From: Nothophaeocryptopus gaeumannii
Taxonomy: Eukaryota; Ascomycota; Dothideomycetes; Mycosphaerellales; Mycosphaerellaceae
NCBI GenBank assembly: GCA_031771865.1
Contig: JASISA010000001.1
Location: 558,001 to 622,000 of the forward strand
Reading direction: 5' to 3'
Length of the DNA: 64,000 nucleotides
The position numbers and the translations under genes were made by a program. Shown here one piece after another: positions 9,966 to 20,777 of the stretch (position 1 is its first letter; the number at the start of each line of letters is the position of its first letter). The notes below the pieces were generated by a model, which was not told the DNA's origin, did not search any database, and saw only the letters and a list, made by a program, of their open reading frames with translations.

Positions 9966-11720
9966 ATGGAGGACCAGGAGCCCGAGATCGAGCAGAATGA
10001 CGAGCTTCAGAAATTCTTGGGCACGTCTACATTCGGCAAGCAGTCGAGAGAAGCGAACGTGCAGAAGCAGATTGATCTCAGCAAACGACCCGCAAAACCA
10101 GCGAATGGTGGACAGCAAGGAGCGCAAGGCGAGAGAGGGCCAGAGGTGGAAGATTCGGACGACGAAGACGACGATGATGATGACGACGACGACGACAGCG
10201 ACGAAGAAGATGAGTTCCCTGTCTCGCATGAGATGATGATTAAGACACACGAGCGCGCCGTAACCGCTGCTACGATCGATCCTTCAGGTGGTCGGCTCAT
10301 CACTGGATCTATGGACTGCACGCTCAAGCTGCATGATTTCGCTTCCATGACACCTACCACGATACGCGCTTTCAAATCGATAGATCCGAATGCAACGAAA
10401 TCATCAGCCAACGTCGAGTCCCATCCCGTCAACCAAGTCATATTCAATCCGCTCTCAGCGGGCCACGTCTTGGTTGCGACCGCATTCCCACGGGCAAAAG
10501 TACTAAGCAGAGATGGAGAGACAATATGTGAAACTGTCAAAGGCGACATGTATCTACGAGACATGCACAATACGAAAGGACATATCAGCGAGGTCACTAC
10601 AGGATGCTGGCATCCAACTGAGAGGCACATGCTCGTCACGGCAGGCACGGACAGCACGGTGCGGATATGGGACATCAACAATCCGCGACAGCAAAAGGAG
10701 GTCATCGTGCACAAGTCGAGAGCTGCTGGGAGCGCGGGTAGGACACGGATTACGGCACTCGCATGGAGCTCGCCCATGCAAGGAGGGAGTAATGTGCTAG
10801 TTGCTGCCGCGCTAGATGGCAGTCTTGTCATGTGGAGTGGAGAAGGACCTCACTCGCGACCAGCTGCGGAGATTCGAGACGCTCATACGAAAAACACATG
10901 GACAAGCGGACTTGATGTCGACGCTTCTGGCCGTATGGTTGTAACCCGAGGGGGCGACGACACCATCAAGCTGTGGGACATCAGAAAGTTCAAGCAGCCC
11001 ATCACCACCATCTCCCATACATCTACCTCCTCTCAATATCCAACTAGCAATATTCGCTTCTCGCCCAACTCAACAAACGTCCTCACCGGATCCGCAGAAG
11101 GAAATCTCCACATCCTGAACCTAGGAACTCTCAAATCCGAACTCGTCACACCCGTGACCCCAGGATCGCCCCTCATAACTGTCCTCTGGCATCCCAAGCT
11201 CAATCAGATCGTCACCGGCTCAGCAAACGCAGAATGTCACATCCTCTACAGCCCGAACACGTCTAACAACGGCGCCAAAACCGTCATGTCTCGTGCCCCT
11301 AAACGCCGGCACATCGACGACGACCCCAACTTCACCACCGACACTTCTCAAGGCGTATCCGGAGACGCCATTATCACACCCGGCGGTGCAGTCCCCAACG
11401 TCGCCTCTTTCGCATCCCGACACCCAACAATCGGTCTCACCGCTTCAGGCCGTTCACGCGATCCTCGCCGTCCGCATCAGCCCGCTACGACACCTTTTGC
11501 GAAGGGCAATCCGGATGAGGAGTATGTGAAGAGTCAGATTCCGTTGTCAAGTTTGCGAGATGAGGATCCTAGAGCTGCGTTGTTGAAGTACGCGGATAAG
11601 GCGAAGAATGATCCTGTTTTCACGAATGCGTGGAGTACGACGCAGCCGAAGACGATTTATGCGGAGTTGAGTGAGGATGAGGATGAGGAGGAGCCTAGTA
11701 AGAAGAAGCAGAAGCAGTAG
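9966..11720 (+). CDS. WDR70: WD40-repeat protein, WDR70 (gastrulation-defective) family
   Basis: An intronless 584-residue frame from ATG 9966; the frame is open upstream to 9930 but has no ATG there. Features in order: an N-terminal TFGKQ motif near residue 20, an acidic run of mainly aspartate near 65-90, then PVSHEMMIKTHERAVTAATI, the start of the beta-propeller. WD repeats carry GSMDCTLKLHDF, AGTDSTVRIWDI, GGDDTIKLWDI and similar signatures. The KGDMYLRDMHNTKGH stretch between repeats is characteristic of WDR70. The C-terminus is basic and then acidic (DEDEEEPSKKKQKQ). Homologues act in the nucleus in chromatin and DNA damage responses with the CRL4 ligase. The gene is convergent with UFD1. 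Confidence 0.85.
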   Translation: MEDQEPEIEQNDELQKFLGTSTFGKQSREANVQKQIDLSKRPAKPANGGQQGAQGERGPEVEDSDDEDDDDDDDDDDSDEEDEFPVSHEMMIKTHERAVTAATIDPSGGRLITGSMDCTLKLHDFASMTPTTIRAFKSIDPNATKSSANVESHPVNQVIFNPLSAGHVLVATAFPRAKVLSRDGETICETVKGDMYLRDMHNTKGHISEVTTGCWHPTERHMLVTAGTDSTVRIWDINNPRQQKEVIVHKSRAAGSAGRTRITALAWSSPMQGGSNVLVAAALDGSLVMWSGEGPHSRPAAEIRDAHTKNTWTSGLDVDASGRMVVTRGGDDTIKLWDIRKFKQPITTISHTSTSSQYPTSNIRFSPNSTNVLTGSAEGNLHILNLGTLKSELVTPVTPGSPLITVLWHPKLNQIVTGSANAECHILYSPNTSNNGAKTVMSRAPKRRHIDDDPNFTTDTSQGVSGDAIITPGGAVPNVASFASRHPTIGLTASGRSRDPRRPHQPATTPFAKGNPDEEYVKSQIPLSSLRDEDPRAALLKYADKAKNDPVFTNAWSTTQPKTIYAELSEDEDEEEPSKKKQKQ

Positions 11721-11960
11721 CAGTGGGAAGTCCAGAAAGTGGTAATCACTCTGAAGAGCGTACGTACTTATCTGCAGTAACTACGTCTTGATAGCTGCAG
11801 ACGTTTATCGTCCGTAATCTATCAACTGGGACTACAAGCCGAGTGCAGTGGCATCGCAGCCATGTCCATCCCATCCCCAAAACGCCGCGCTTTGCTCGAT
11901 CTATCCATGAAATCTCCCAGGTCATCAAGTCATCTCGAACGCCCTTTGTCGTATGCACGT

Positions 11961-13110
11961 TTATTTCTTCTTTCGAAGCGTCGATCCCTCTCCGGAGAAG
12001 TTATTCTTCCGCTCGGCCTCTTCCTCCGCCTGCTGCTCTTTCGACTTGAGCGGTTTGTACTCATATCCGAAGAAAAGCTTGCCCGGCGGCAGTCGGAGAG
12101 GCTGTGGTCCGTTCCGCCGCTTCGTGGATTTGGGCCCCATACCTGGTATCGAGACAGATCCGGCTCCCGGGACGGGCGTGCTTGTGCCAGGTGTCGAGGC
12201 CGGTGTAGCAACAGCGCCCTTGCCTTTCTTCGCGACCAGTCTCTGCCCTGCGCCTGAGAATGCCGCGTTCGCCTTCGCTTGTCCCTTCGCAACCTCATCC
12301 GAATCTGGCTTAATCGAGCTGTAGTTGATCGCCTGTGCCATCGATCCCTCTGTGTGCATGACTCCTCCCTTCCCGTGCATCATTGAGCTGACACTTCGCG
12401 GCGTGCTTGTCCCGCTCCCCTTCACAGGCTCTTGATATCCAACCGGCGGAGCAAAGTCGACCTCCAAGTCCGTCTCTACCACACTGATGGCCTTCTGCTC
12501 ACCCTCGGGCTTGACCTCCAACACACCGATCTCGTATTGCGTGTCGTTGTAGGAAAATGTGAAGACATCACCGACGGTCAAACAGCTGAAGTTCCGGAAA
12601 GCAGTCTCGAGGACGGCTTTTGGATCGCTGATCTCGAGGAAGTTGACGTTCTGTGGCTGAAGCTTGATAAATTGTCCTAGTGGCAGATCCGTACTCTTGC
12701 ACTGCAGCAGATCACCCGCCTCCAGGCCCAAGGTCTGCATAAGCCAGTTTGGGAGGTAGCATCTTCCCTCCTCCGCTGTGAATTCGAGGACACCGGCGTG
12801 CGTCATCTTTTGCTTGGTTCCGTTGATGAGCTCGAACAACATCGGGTATGTGATGTGGAGTTGTGTGAGTTTGTCGAGCGCGGATGCGGGTAGGAAGATC
12901 TTGCCGCCGTGGTTGGCGGCATCGTTGCCCTCCTTGAGCATGATGGCTGGGTAGCTGCGGTAGTATTCGTCGAAGCGTCGTGCTCTGCCACCCATGCCGC
13001 GCGTGCCCATCATGGCGGAGCGGTACATGGCCATCGGGTCGGTGTCGTCGTAGTAGTAGGACTGCGAGGTTAGTGGATGTCTTGAGAATGTTGTTTCATG
13101 CGCTTACCAT
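11961..13110 (-). CDS. UFD1: Ubiquitin fusion degradation protein UFD1
   Basis: 367 residues. The main frame covers 13061-11961 and needs a separate 3-nt first exon: the start codon ATG at 13110-13108 is followed at once by GTAAGC, and the 46-nt intron ends in GCAG at 13062. The resulting N-terminus is MSYYYDDTDPMAMYRSAMM. The Ufd1 double-psi beta-barrel domain follows (FDEYYRSYP, KIFLPASALDKL, YPMLFELIN, GVLEFTAEEGRCYLP, LPLGQFIKLQP, AFRNFSCLTVGD). A disordered C-terminal part holds the NPP/GYEYKP-like tail. UFD1 pairs with NPL4 as cofactor of the Cdc48/p97 unfoldase in ubiquitin-dependent extraction (ERAD and others). The gene is convergent with WDR70. Confidence 0.92.
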
Positions 13111-13929
13111 CTTCGCGGTTGTCTCTTATTTGACGAGAATTAGCGACAGATGGGAGTGCGCTGAGGTCGCAGAGTAGGCGGAGTCTGAAGTGAGATCGTG
13201 AAGTTGGTGAAGGCGGCGACGTGATCGCGTGCATGTGAAGCTCCAAGCTCCGTCACTCTGACTAAGCTATGCACTAATGCCTGAGGCATTAATGCATACG
13301 CGCCTTCCACAGATGAACAACCCTCGAAGATCTTTGTAAATTGGACGAGACCTGTTGTCCCCACCTCCCGGATCTGATGCATTAGAAGGCGCTCTCAAGT
13401 CCGTAGTCCGTTGGACGAAGATCGAAAGCACCGCTCCAACTCATCCCGGTCAGGCGAAGACATCGGACGTCAAGGCTGAGTTCAGCACGCCAGAAGCCAA
13501 GAAGACAAAACACAACCGCATCTGGTCGAAGCCTCCCGTCCTCGCAACCAGCTGACCGCTTGGCGAAGTCGATGTCAGCTGTAAGGTCCCCAAGTCCAAT
13601 ACCGAAGACGACAACCGACATCAGTCTAGACGGCGGTTATACCAGCGCTCTGGACCGAAACTAGGTCGACAGACAACAGCAGCACCTCACTGAACGAGAC
13701 GTACCTCATCTTGCCAAACGGATCTCAGACCTGTGTAGTAAATATCAGCTATACCGTCCGAAGTTAAGAGTTCGGAGGTACCGCTCGAAAGCATCTAGGG
13801 GACGTAGATATCACTCGGAAGTGCCAAAACCAGAGCACGACACAGCAATAGCATGCGACGTTCTCACAGCTCCGAAAACTCCTCGAGCTTCTGACAGAAG
13901 GTAGCCTCTCTTCTTTCCCTGTAGCAGAC
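13111..13929. other. Intergenic region between UFD1 and the kinase gene
   Basis: 819 bp with short open frames of poor quality. A stretch near 13740-13800 (ACCGTCCGAAGTTAAGAG) faintly recalls part of a 5S rRNA gene but the rest does not fit. It should hold divergent promoters for UFD1 (minus) and the kinase (plus). Confidence 0.45.
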
Positions 13930-15395
13930 ATGGTGCCACGCCTAAACGCCTTGAAGTCTGCTTTCACGAGAGCGTCTAGTCGTTCCAAAGGCTGCCCTCG
14001 ACGAAAATTCGCCAAATTATCGGCGGCACGGCCTATCGAGGAAGAGACATTGCCTTACTACGAACCGGAAACTTTCTATCCCGTGAACATCGGAGATGTA
14101 TTTGTCGACCGGTACCAGGTGACAGGGAAGCTAGGTTTTGGGGCGTACTCGACAAGCTGGCTGTGCCGTGATCTCAGGTATGAGGAGATGAATAACCAGA
14201 TATCACTCGCAGTATCTTGCTAAGTTCGTCTAGCGGCCAGAGATATGTCACTTTGAAGGTTTCCACGTCACTTCGCAAATTTCCCACCGCGACCGACCGC
14301 GAGTTCAAGATTTATGAGCACCTTGCCAGCATTCAGTCGGCCCACTCCGGGCAATCGATGATTAGAGAGCTCTGGGACTCTTTCGAGCTCGCAAGCAGTG
14401 CTGGAAAACACCGGTGCCTCGTACTTCAACCAATGCAGATGACTCTCCTTGACATGATGAGTCTAAATCCAAAACCGTTTGACCTACCGCTTCTCAAAAT
14501 GACACTGAGACGATTGTTATTGGCGCTTGACTTCCTGCACACTGAATCAAACATCGTGCACACCGGTACGGCCATCTCGAACGTAAAATGCTGATTTCAA
14601 CTGACCTGACAAGATCTCAAGACCGACAATTTAATGCTCAGCCTGGAGGATGACACAATGCTTACTGACTTCGCGAGCGAGGAGATGAGACAACCCAGCC
14701 CTCGAAAAGTGATAGACGAATGGCGCAAAATCTATCAAAGTCGAAGACTTGGCCGACCCTCCGCAGCGAAGAATTTCGGGTTGCCCATTCTTTGTGATTT
14801 TGGAGAGGCAAGAATTGGGAAAGCTCTCGAATCTGGCCCTTTTGTACAACCCCATATCTATCGAGCCCCGGAAATCATATTCGAGATGGTTTGGGGAATT
14901 TCCGCTGACATTTGGAACCTGGGGTGTCTGGTAAGCGATATTGGAATTATTCATCGGCTTGGTTGTCCAGCTGACGAAGGTCAGATTTGGGACCTCTTTG
15001 AAGGACAGCATCTATTTGAGGATATTTTCGATGAGAATGGCAAACACGATCCATTCAGACATCTGGCGCTAATGGTTGCGTTGATTGGGCCGCCGCCTAG
15101 CGATTTCGTGCGGCGCAGCGAGACAACCACCCAATGCTTCGATCACGACGGTAAACGCCCTCTCGCCTCCCCCTTGCATTTCGCCGATCCGTCAAGTCTC
15201 AATTAACATTTTTTAGGTGCGTGGATTGCTCATGAGAATGCAGCTGTGCCACACATTACCCTCGAAGGTTTAGAAAACCGACTTCTCGGGCACGAAAAGC
15301 AAGGTTTTCTCGATTTCCTACGGTCCATGCTCAGGTGGCTGCCCGAAGAGCGCAGGACCGCAAAACAGCTTCTCGAAGATCCTTGGCTGGTCTAA
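13930..15395 (+). CDS. SRPK-like protein kinase
   Basis: Four exons, 13930-14177, 14225-14565, 14614-15150 and 15217-15395, join in frame to 434 residues; the introns are 47, 48 and 66 nt with GT..AG ends. The kinase signature is complete: glycine-rich loop KLGFGAYSTSWL, VAIK-type lysine in YVTLKV, catalytic loop IVHTDLKTDN (SR-protein-kinase style HTDLK/N), DFG in LCDFGEA, APE in IYRAPEI and the subdomain IX DIWNLGCL. A long insert lies between the catalytic loop and DFG, as in SRPKs. The C-terminus ends RTAKQLLEDPWL. SRPKs phosphorylate arginine/serine-rich proteins; short fungal members like this one are often an expanded family of unknown targets. Start chosen at the first in-frame ATG. 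Confidence 0.85.
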
Positions 15396-15672
15396 ACCAC
15401 AACCAATACTATTAGAACACTTCTACGCGCTGCGCACTTCGGCGAGACGCTCGGTCTGCTTTAGTACGTTTCCGCTAGCGCCACTAGGCTTCAGAGTCGC
15501 AGCACTTTCCTGGACAAGACGCACGGTATAGAGAGCTGAGAGTACCACATAAAGGGGTCAGGCCTCATGTTGGAGCTCATAGGATGCCAATCTCTCGTTC
15601 CCCCTCTCAAAATCAAGAACGGGAAAAAGCAAAAGCACAACTCCCTAGCGCAGAAAGACAGTCTTGTTCACG

Positions 15673-16051
15673 ATGTCCAAGGTTATTCGTCGCTTTCTCG
15701 TAGTCTTCGTTGGCAAAGTGAAACCAAGCGACTTCAAAAGAGCCCACCACAAGGAACTCGTTGAAAACTATTGCAACGACCAGGAAGCTCGTGTCAGCCG
15801 CATCCCTTCACAAGTAAACTGCTCTTACTGAGTTGATATAGGATCCACGTATCAAACAAGCATCTATCCAAGGAACAGATCTGCATCAATCCCACAAAGA
15901 TCCAAGCGACACGCAAAAGGTCATTTCGATCCAGTTTCAGGATGCAGAAGGAAAGAAGGTGGGAACAGGACATCTCCATGAGGACGGGACCTCAAAGTTC
16001 CGTTACAAGCAGAAGCCGCCCTCGGATTCGCCATCTGGCGGATTCGAATGA
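15673..16051 (+). CDS. Small unknown protein split by a 28-nt gap
   Basis: ATG 15673 opens MSKVIRRFLVVFVGKVKPSD and reads to 15813. Good coding then resumes in another frame at 15842 (DPRIKQASIQGTDLHQSHKD) and ends at 16049-16051 (SGGFE). The 28 nt between (15814-15841) begin GTAAAC and end ATAG, so they look like an intron but are far shorter than any other intron here. Joined, the protein has 116 residues, with a charged N-terminal helix and a C-terminal part containing ISIQFQDAEGKKVGTGHLHE. Family not recognised. Alternatives are a frameshift with a chance GT..AG, or a longer intron with a weak donor. Confidence 0.5.
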
Positions 16052-16364
16052 TTAAAGCCTACATGATGGAATAGTCTCCGATAGCAGACACGCTGACGAT
16101 TCGATGTCATAGCAACCTGGCGTGCCTGGGAGATGCCATCTTCTGATGGCGATGTCATTTACCGGCCTATTCACTTCTTTGTTCCTCTTGTGCAATATGC
16201 TACTGCCAGTCTACCACGTTGTCGCTGTCGAAACCCTTGTGCCGTCACCCCTTCCTTTGCATCGACCTCTTCTACACCAAATGACACTCAAGTCAAGGTT
16301 CTCATGGTCTGTTGGAAAAGCTTCTGTCGTATTATATCGACTCCAGAGTGGGTCGATGGCTCAA
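16052..16364. other. Intergenic region between convergent genes
   Basis: 313 bp lie between the end of the small gene and the 3' end of the GT90 gene. Open frames at 16122-16403 have no recognisable content. It probably contains the two terminators. Confidence 0.4.
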
Positions 16365-17768
16365 TCAAGCTCTTGCATTAAGATCCATCATTTCTCCGCT
16401 TGACAATAGAAGGAACGTCTCATATCTTAGCCCTCTCTTCTGTTTCTTCCCTTCAATGCCATGATGCCACAATCTCGATTCTTCTGCAACGCTCCCATAA
16501 CCTCTCCAGAGCGCCCTCCAGTAGCACGCCTCCGCGGCGGGTGTCAAGTACCTCTCTTTAAACGTCTTTACGCTGTTATTGGCGATGGTCTCAGCTTTCT
16601 CCGGGTTCTCGAGTAAATCCTCCATCTTGGCGGCCAGATCCGAAAAATCCCTCTCGATTGCAACGTAGTTCTGATGAGGACCTTCAGAAACGAGCAAGTA
16701 GTGATGATGTTGGATGTATTGCAGTTTGTGCGCCACGATGACTGACCGACATGCCTGTCGATATTTCAATGAGGCCGAATAAGAGCGTCCTTCAACGTGA
16801 GCGATGAACTGATATTTACAATGATCGTCGAGCGTCAAGTAGTTCTCCCGGACTTTCCAGTTAAGTTCCTTGACGTTGTTCCAGCTTTGGCCTCTAGCAG
16901 CGTCAAGCAAAGCGCGCCGGAGTTTTGGGGCAAAGGACAATTTGCCTCGCCAGACTAGTTGTGGTATTTTCGAGCCGAAGGCGACTGACTCTTCGACGGC
17001 TTCGGCTTTGGAGACGACTTCATCGTAAGGACCGATTTCGTTGTTCTTGCCTTCGATGATGTTGTCCCAAGCCCAGTAGCCAAAGTCTGGGAGGAGGAAG
17101 AATGAGGCTTCGGAGGCCTTGCGGGCTAGGACCCAGAGCGGTTGCGTTTTGCTGGTAGTGACATCGGAGGCTTTGTCTTCTATCGAGAAGATGAATTCGA
17201 TATTGGGTAGCATTCTTCGATCTGGGGCGGCAGAGAGGGCGCGGTGCATGGCGGAAAGAACGGCCATTGCTTTTCGACGATGGTCTTCGGCTTTCGATTT
17301 CGTGGCGATCACGTACAAATCGCCTTTGAAAATCATTGCCCTCGCCATACCATATTGAAGCGGTACGCGATCCAGACTTTCGATAGTGATCTTGCCATTT
17401 TCCTTCCAGTGCTGCACGCCAAGGTTCACATCCTCGAACAGCCCTGGAAATGCAGCATTGCATCGGTCTTCACCGAGTCCCTCGTTCCCCTCATCTCTCC
17501 CGTATTGATAAGTCCAGACATCTGGCTCTGTCTTGTTTTCGTACGCGAATTGCTGCTCGAGACAGCTTGAGCATTCAAAGACTGTGGCACTCCCGCATGT
17601 CGCGTGGCCAGCAGGAATGACTTGAGTGAGAATTGCTGGGATGTCATCCTTGTCGGAATTCATGCCATACCAGATGGTCCATATGATGAGCGCTGGTAGG
17701 AGTATACTGAGCAAGAGGATAAGGCGACCTCCTCTGCCAGAGGGTAGTAGCGACAGTCCAGCTTGCAT
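16365..17768 (-). CDS. GT90 (CAP10-like) glycosyltransferase
   Basis: A single-exon frame of 467 residues from ATG 17768. Residues 14-36 (GRLILLLSILLPALIIWTIW) form a signal anchor, giving type II topology in the Golgi. The CAP10/DUF821 domain follows, with hallmarks FGYWAWDNIIE, KIPQLVWRGKLSFAPKLRR, DHCKYQFIAHVEGRSYSASL, KYRQACRSVIVAHKLQYIQH, and YVAIERDFSDL. Family members transfer xylose or similar sugars to glycans; Cryptococcus CAP10/Cxt proteins act in capsule and glycolipid synthesis. The exact acceptor is unknown. The gene is divergent from FAL1 with a 329-bp spacer. Confidence 0.85.
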   Translation of the reverse strand: MQAGLSLLPSGRGGRLILLLSILLPALIIWTIWYGMNSDKDDIPAILTQVIPAGHATCGSATVFECSSCLEQQFAYENKTEPDVWTYQYGRDEGNEGLGEDRCNAAFPGLFEDVNLGVQHWKENGKITIESLDRVPLQYGMARAMIFKGDLYVIATKSKAEDHRRKAMAVLSAMHRALSAAPDRRMLPNIEFIFSIEDKASDVTTSKTQPLWVLARKASEASFFLLPDFGYWAWDNIIEGKNNEIGPYDEVVSKAEAVEESVAFGSKIPQLVWRGKLSFAPKLRRALLDAARGQSWNNVKELNWKVRENYLTLDDHCKYQFIAHVEGRSYSASLKYRQACRSVIVAHKLQYIQHHHYLLVSEGPHQNYVAIERDFSDLAAKMEDLLENPEKAETIANNSVKTFKERYLTPAAEACYWRALWRGYGSVAEESRLWHHGIEGKKQKRGLRYETFLLLSSGEMMDLNARA

Positions 17769-18097
17769 TGTGGAAAGGCTCGTGGCCGCCTTGGGAAGAT
17801 GGCGGCTGGTGTCGCCAATACTATCGGCAGGCTCCGCGGTCTCGGAGCTGTAGCAAGTCCATACTCAGCGCATAGTCTCCGTTGTGCTCTGAGTGAAAAC
17901 GTCGGCAATCGACGTGGTGCTGGTGCAGATAGCATGGCTGTTATCTCAGCTCCTTTCCACAGGTGAAGCCAGCTGTTTGCGTCCGTGCGCAATTTGGGTT
18001 TCGCGCCACGATTTCTTCCTCCACATCCACACCTGCGCCATCACTTTCCTCCGTCAACACCAACACCCTTCACGACCCCTCCACAAGACCGTTCAAG
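17769..18097. promoter_or_regulatory. Divergent promoter of GT90 and FAL1
   Basis: 329 bp between two divergent start codons. A pyrimidine-rich tract around 18010-18095 (CTTCCTCCACATCCACACC and similar) precedes FAL1, typical of strongly expressed fungal genes. No specific factor site identified. Confidence 0.45.
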
Positions 18098-19404
18098 ATG
18101 GCGGACGAGGGAATCGATCGCAAGGTGGAGGAGCGCATGGAGTTCTCCACCTCCAAGGAGGTCACCGTCGCGCCGACCTTCGAGGCGATGCACCTGAAAG
18201 AGAACCTCCTCCGTGGAATCTACGCATATGGCTACGAGTCGCCCTCCGCCGTGCAGTCTCGAGCAATCGTGCAAATTTGCAAGGGTCGGGATACCATCGC
18301 TCAGGCGCAATCCGGTACCGGCAAGACAGCGACATTCAGCATCTCCATCCTACAGGTCATCGACACTGCTGTGCGCGAGACTCAAGGTATATGCTCTCGA
18401 AGAGAAAGCCCCTTTGCACCGCTTCTGACTTCTTCCAGCGCTCGTCCTCTCACCAACTCGCGAACTCGCTACTCAGATCCAATCCGTCCTTCTCGCGCTC
18501 GGCGATTACATGAACGTGCAATGCCATGCCTGCATCGGAGGCACGAACGTCGGCGAGGACATCCGCAAGCTCGATTACGGCCAGCATGTTGTGTCGGGTA
18601 CACCAGGCAGAGTGGCTGATATGATTCGTCGGCGCAACTTGCGAACGCGCAACATCAAGATGCTGGTGTTGGACGAGGCCGACGAACTCCTCAACAAGGG
18701 ATTTCGCGAGCAAATCTACGATGTCTACCGATACCTGCCTCCAGCCACTCAAGTGGTGGTCGTTTCCGCCACGCTCCCATACGATGTCCTCGACATGACT
18801 ACCAAATTCATGACCGACCCTGTCCGCATTCTCGTAAAGCGTGACGAGTTGACGCTCGAAGGCCTGAAGCAATACTTTATTGCGGTCGAGAAGGAGGAGT
18901 GGAAGTTCGATACTCTGTGTGATCTTTATGACACACTTACTATTACACAAGCCGTCATCTTCTGCAATACGCGCCGTAAGGTCGATTGGCTTACGGATAA
19001 GATGCGCGATGCCAACTTCACGGTGTCCAGTATGCACGGAGAGATGCCACAGAAGGAGCGCGATGCGATTATGGGAGAATTCAGACAGGGCAACAGCCGA
19101 GTACTGATCAGTACCGATGTCTGGGCTCGTGGAATCGATGTTCAGCAAGTGAGCTTGGTGATCAACTACGACTTACCTTCGAACCGAGAGAACTACATCC
19201 ACCGCATTGGTCGATCCGGGCGCTTCGGCAGGAAGGGCGTGGCCATCAACTTCGTTACTAGCGAAGATGTTCGGATTCTGCGCGACATCGAGTGTAGGTC
19301 TCTTCCGCCTGTAAAGCGCTGGAACGCTGCTGACAATCTTATCAGTGTACTACTCGACCCAGATTGACGAGATGCCAATGAATGTTGCGGACCTGCTTTC
19401 TTGA
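18098..19404 (+). CDS. FAL1: ATP-dependent RNA helicase FAL1 / eIF4A-III type
   Basis: Three exons, 18098-18386, 18439-19293 and 19346-19404, give exactly 400 residues, the usual FAL1 length. Motifs: Q-motif region YESPSAVQSRAI, Walker A AQSGTGKT, PTRELATQIQ, TPGRVADM, DEAD (VLDEADELL), SAT, ARGIDVQQV and HRIGRSGRFG. The C-terminus YYSTQIDEMPMNVADLL is the eIF4A-III/FAL1 signature. The last donor is GTAGGT at 19294, and joining gives DIELYYST. FAL1 works in nucleolar 18S rRNA maturation and, as eIF4A-III, in the exon junction complex where that exists. Confidence 0.93.
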
Positions 19405-19814
19405 GCATGATCGCAGTCAACAAGAGTTCTCTACTTACGAAGCATGACGACCGCGAGCCTATGCTACCATAGCAAACATGGACGATTAGCATTGGTGAAG
19501 CGAAAGGGCGTTCATATGGCTTAATTGAAACTGGCACACGGCCTCTTGGGATGGAAATGGGCAGTTAAAACAATTACGTGAGTATCATTCCGGTCATGTA
19601 CTCGTATCTGATCGCTGACGCTTTGAAGCTGCAAATCCGAGATTGAAGTTCCGTAAGCCACGCGATTCCCTCCGTCTCCATCCTATGCTCCCGAAGCACA
19701 TCCCAGGATTCAGGTACGTCCGCTTCATCCGTTTCCGACTGACCACTCAAGCCTCACCGGGCCTCGTTTGAACCATGCACCGACTGTCACCAGACCATGA
19801 CTTCCACGTTCTGG
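19405..19814. other. Intergenic region between convergent genes
   Basis: 410 bp between the FAL1 stop and the end of the minus-strand small gene. No supported gene, RNA or repeat was seen; it holds two 3' ends. Confidence 0.4.
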
Positions 19815-20157
19815 CTATGGCGCCGAGTGCCTGTCTTCGATCTTGGTGTCCGCTTCTCCTACAGGTCAGACATTGGCACTGTGAAAGCTGCGCACAGTCG
19901 TACTCGGCTTGCTCACCTTGCGTCGTATTCTCGGCATCTTCTTCTGGGATCTCTGTCAGACCAAGCCCACGTGGAATACTCTTGCCCTTGAACTTACTCT
20001 TCAGGTTTGCGGCTTGCTTCGGTCTTTCGTCCTGCAGCGTCTTCTCCGCGAGGTCGGCTTCTGCTGGCCTTGCTTCTGTTGTCAAGAGCGCTGCTGCTGT
20101 TTCTTGCGCACGCCTCTTGTGGTATTCTTCGAGGACACTCGGGTCTGGCTCTGTCAT
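19815..20157 (-). CDS. Small charged protein, unknown
   Basis: Two exons, 20157-19917 and 19858-19815, joined over a 58-nt intron with donor GTGAGC, a TCTGACC branch-like site and acceptor TGTAG. The protein has 94 residues, MTEPDPSVLEEYHKRRAQET to IEDRHSAP. It is rich in Glu, Lys and Ala and probably forms a long helix, followed by KSKFKGKSIPRGLGLTEIPE. The start was chosen at 20157 because upstream open frame to 20454 lacks protein-like content. Family not recognised; the clean intron and codon pattern argue that it is real. Confidence 0.6.
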
Positions 20158-20777
20158 TTTGGCTTGCGGTAAAGTGTTCTCGTATCGTTGTCCCTTGGAC
20201 GAGGCTTCAGTACAATATATGTGCTGGTTGCTTTGGGCTGTTCCTAGCTCGAGATGGGTATCTGTAAGTGTGAAGATGCCACTGAAACCTTTCTTTGTGC
20301 TTTGGAGCGGTTGCTGAGTTACGTCACAACGTGTCGACAAGCAAATGCGGTCCACTGCGCTGCACAACCGGCATTCACGCGTTGTCAAGTTTGCCCCCAC
20401 ATCGAGATCGAACGCCACAAAGGTCACAAAGCACTGCATCTCATCTCCACGCAAGTTTCACACGTACTCTTCGCGGCATTACCTGATGTGTGCGGAGAAT
20501 TGCGCAGCTTTCACGTTGCTGATATACAAGGATTGCATGGTGACAAGGCTTAGCTTACAAGGAACCGGATTGCCCGGAAGGAACGCAGCAGGCCGGATGG
20601 CGGGTACTGGCTGGCCCTTAGGCTGTGCGTCTGCGCTCTGACATAAGACTGGAGACTGTTATGAAGACAGGAGAGGATCACGCGACTGAACAATGTAAGT
20701 TAGTCGTTCTATTCGTCTGTTGTCTTGCTTTCTCAGTCCTTCGACCATTCTAGCCTCACTTCAACAACTCGACCAAG
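20158..20777. other. Intergenic region, divergent promoters
   Basis: 620 bp between two divergent small genes. Open frames occur on both strands but without recognisable content. No RNA gene or repeat seen. Confidence 0.4.

Noticed and set aside
10007..10831. Long antisense open frame (274 residues) inside WDR70
   Set aside because: It is the complement of a conserved gene and owes its openness to codon composition, including the acidic Asp run read as Ser.
13730..13810. Possible 5S rRNA gene (ACCGTCCGAAGTTAAGAG)
   Set aside because: Only one short stretch resembles 5S; the internal control region and the pairing of the two ends are not seen.
16133..16381. 82-residue plus-strand frame ending at the GT90 3' end
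   Set aside because: No recognisable family, overlaps the coding end of GT90, and competing frames exist; not supported enough to list as a gene.
18450..19148. Antisense open frame (232 residues) inside FAL1
   Set aside because: Shadow of a strongly conserved helicase exon; no recognisable domain.
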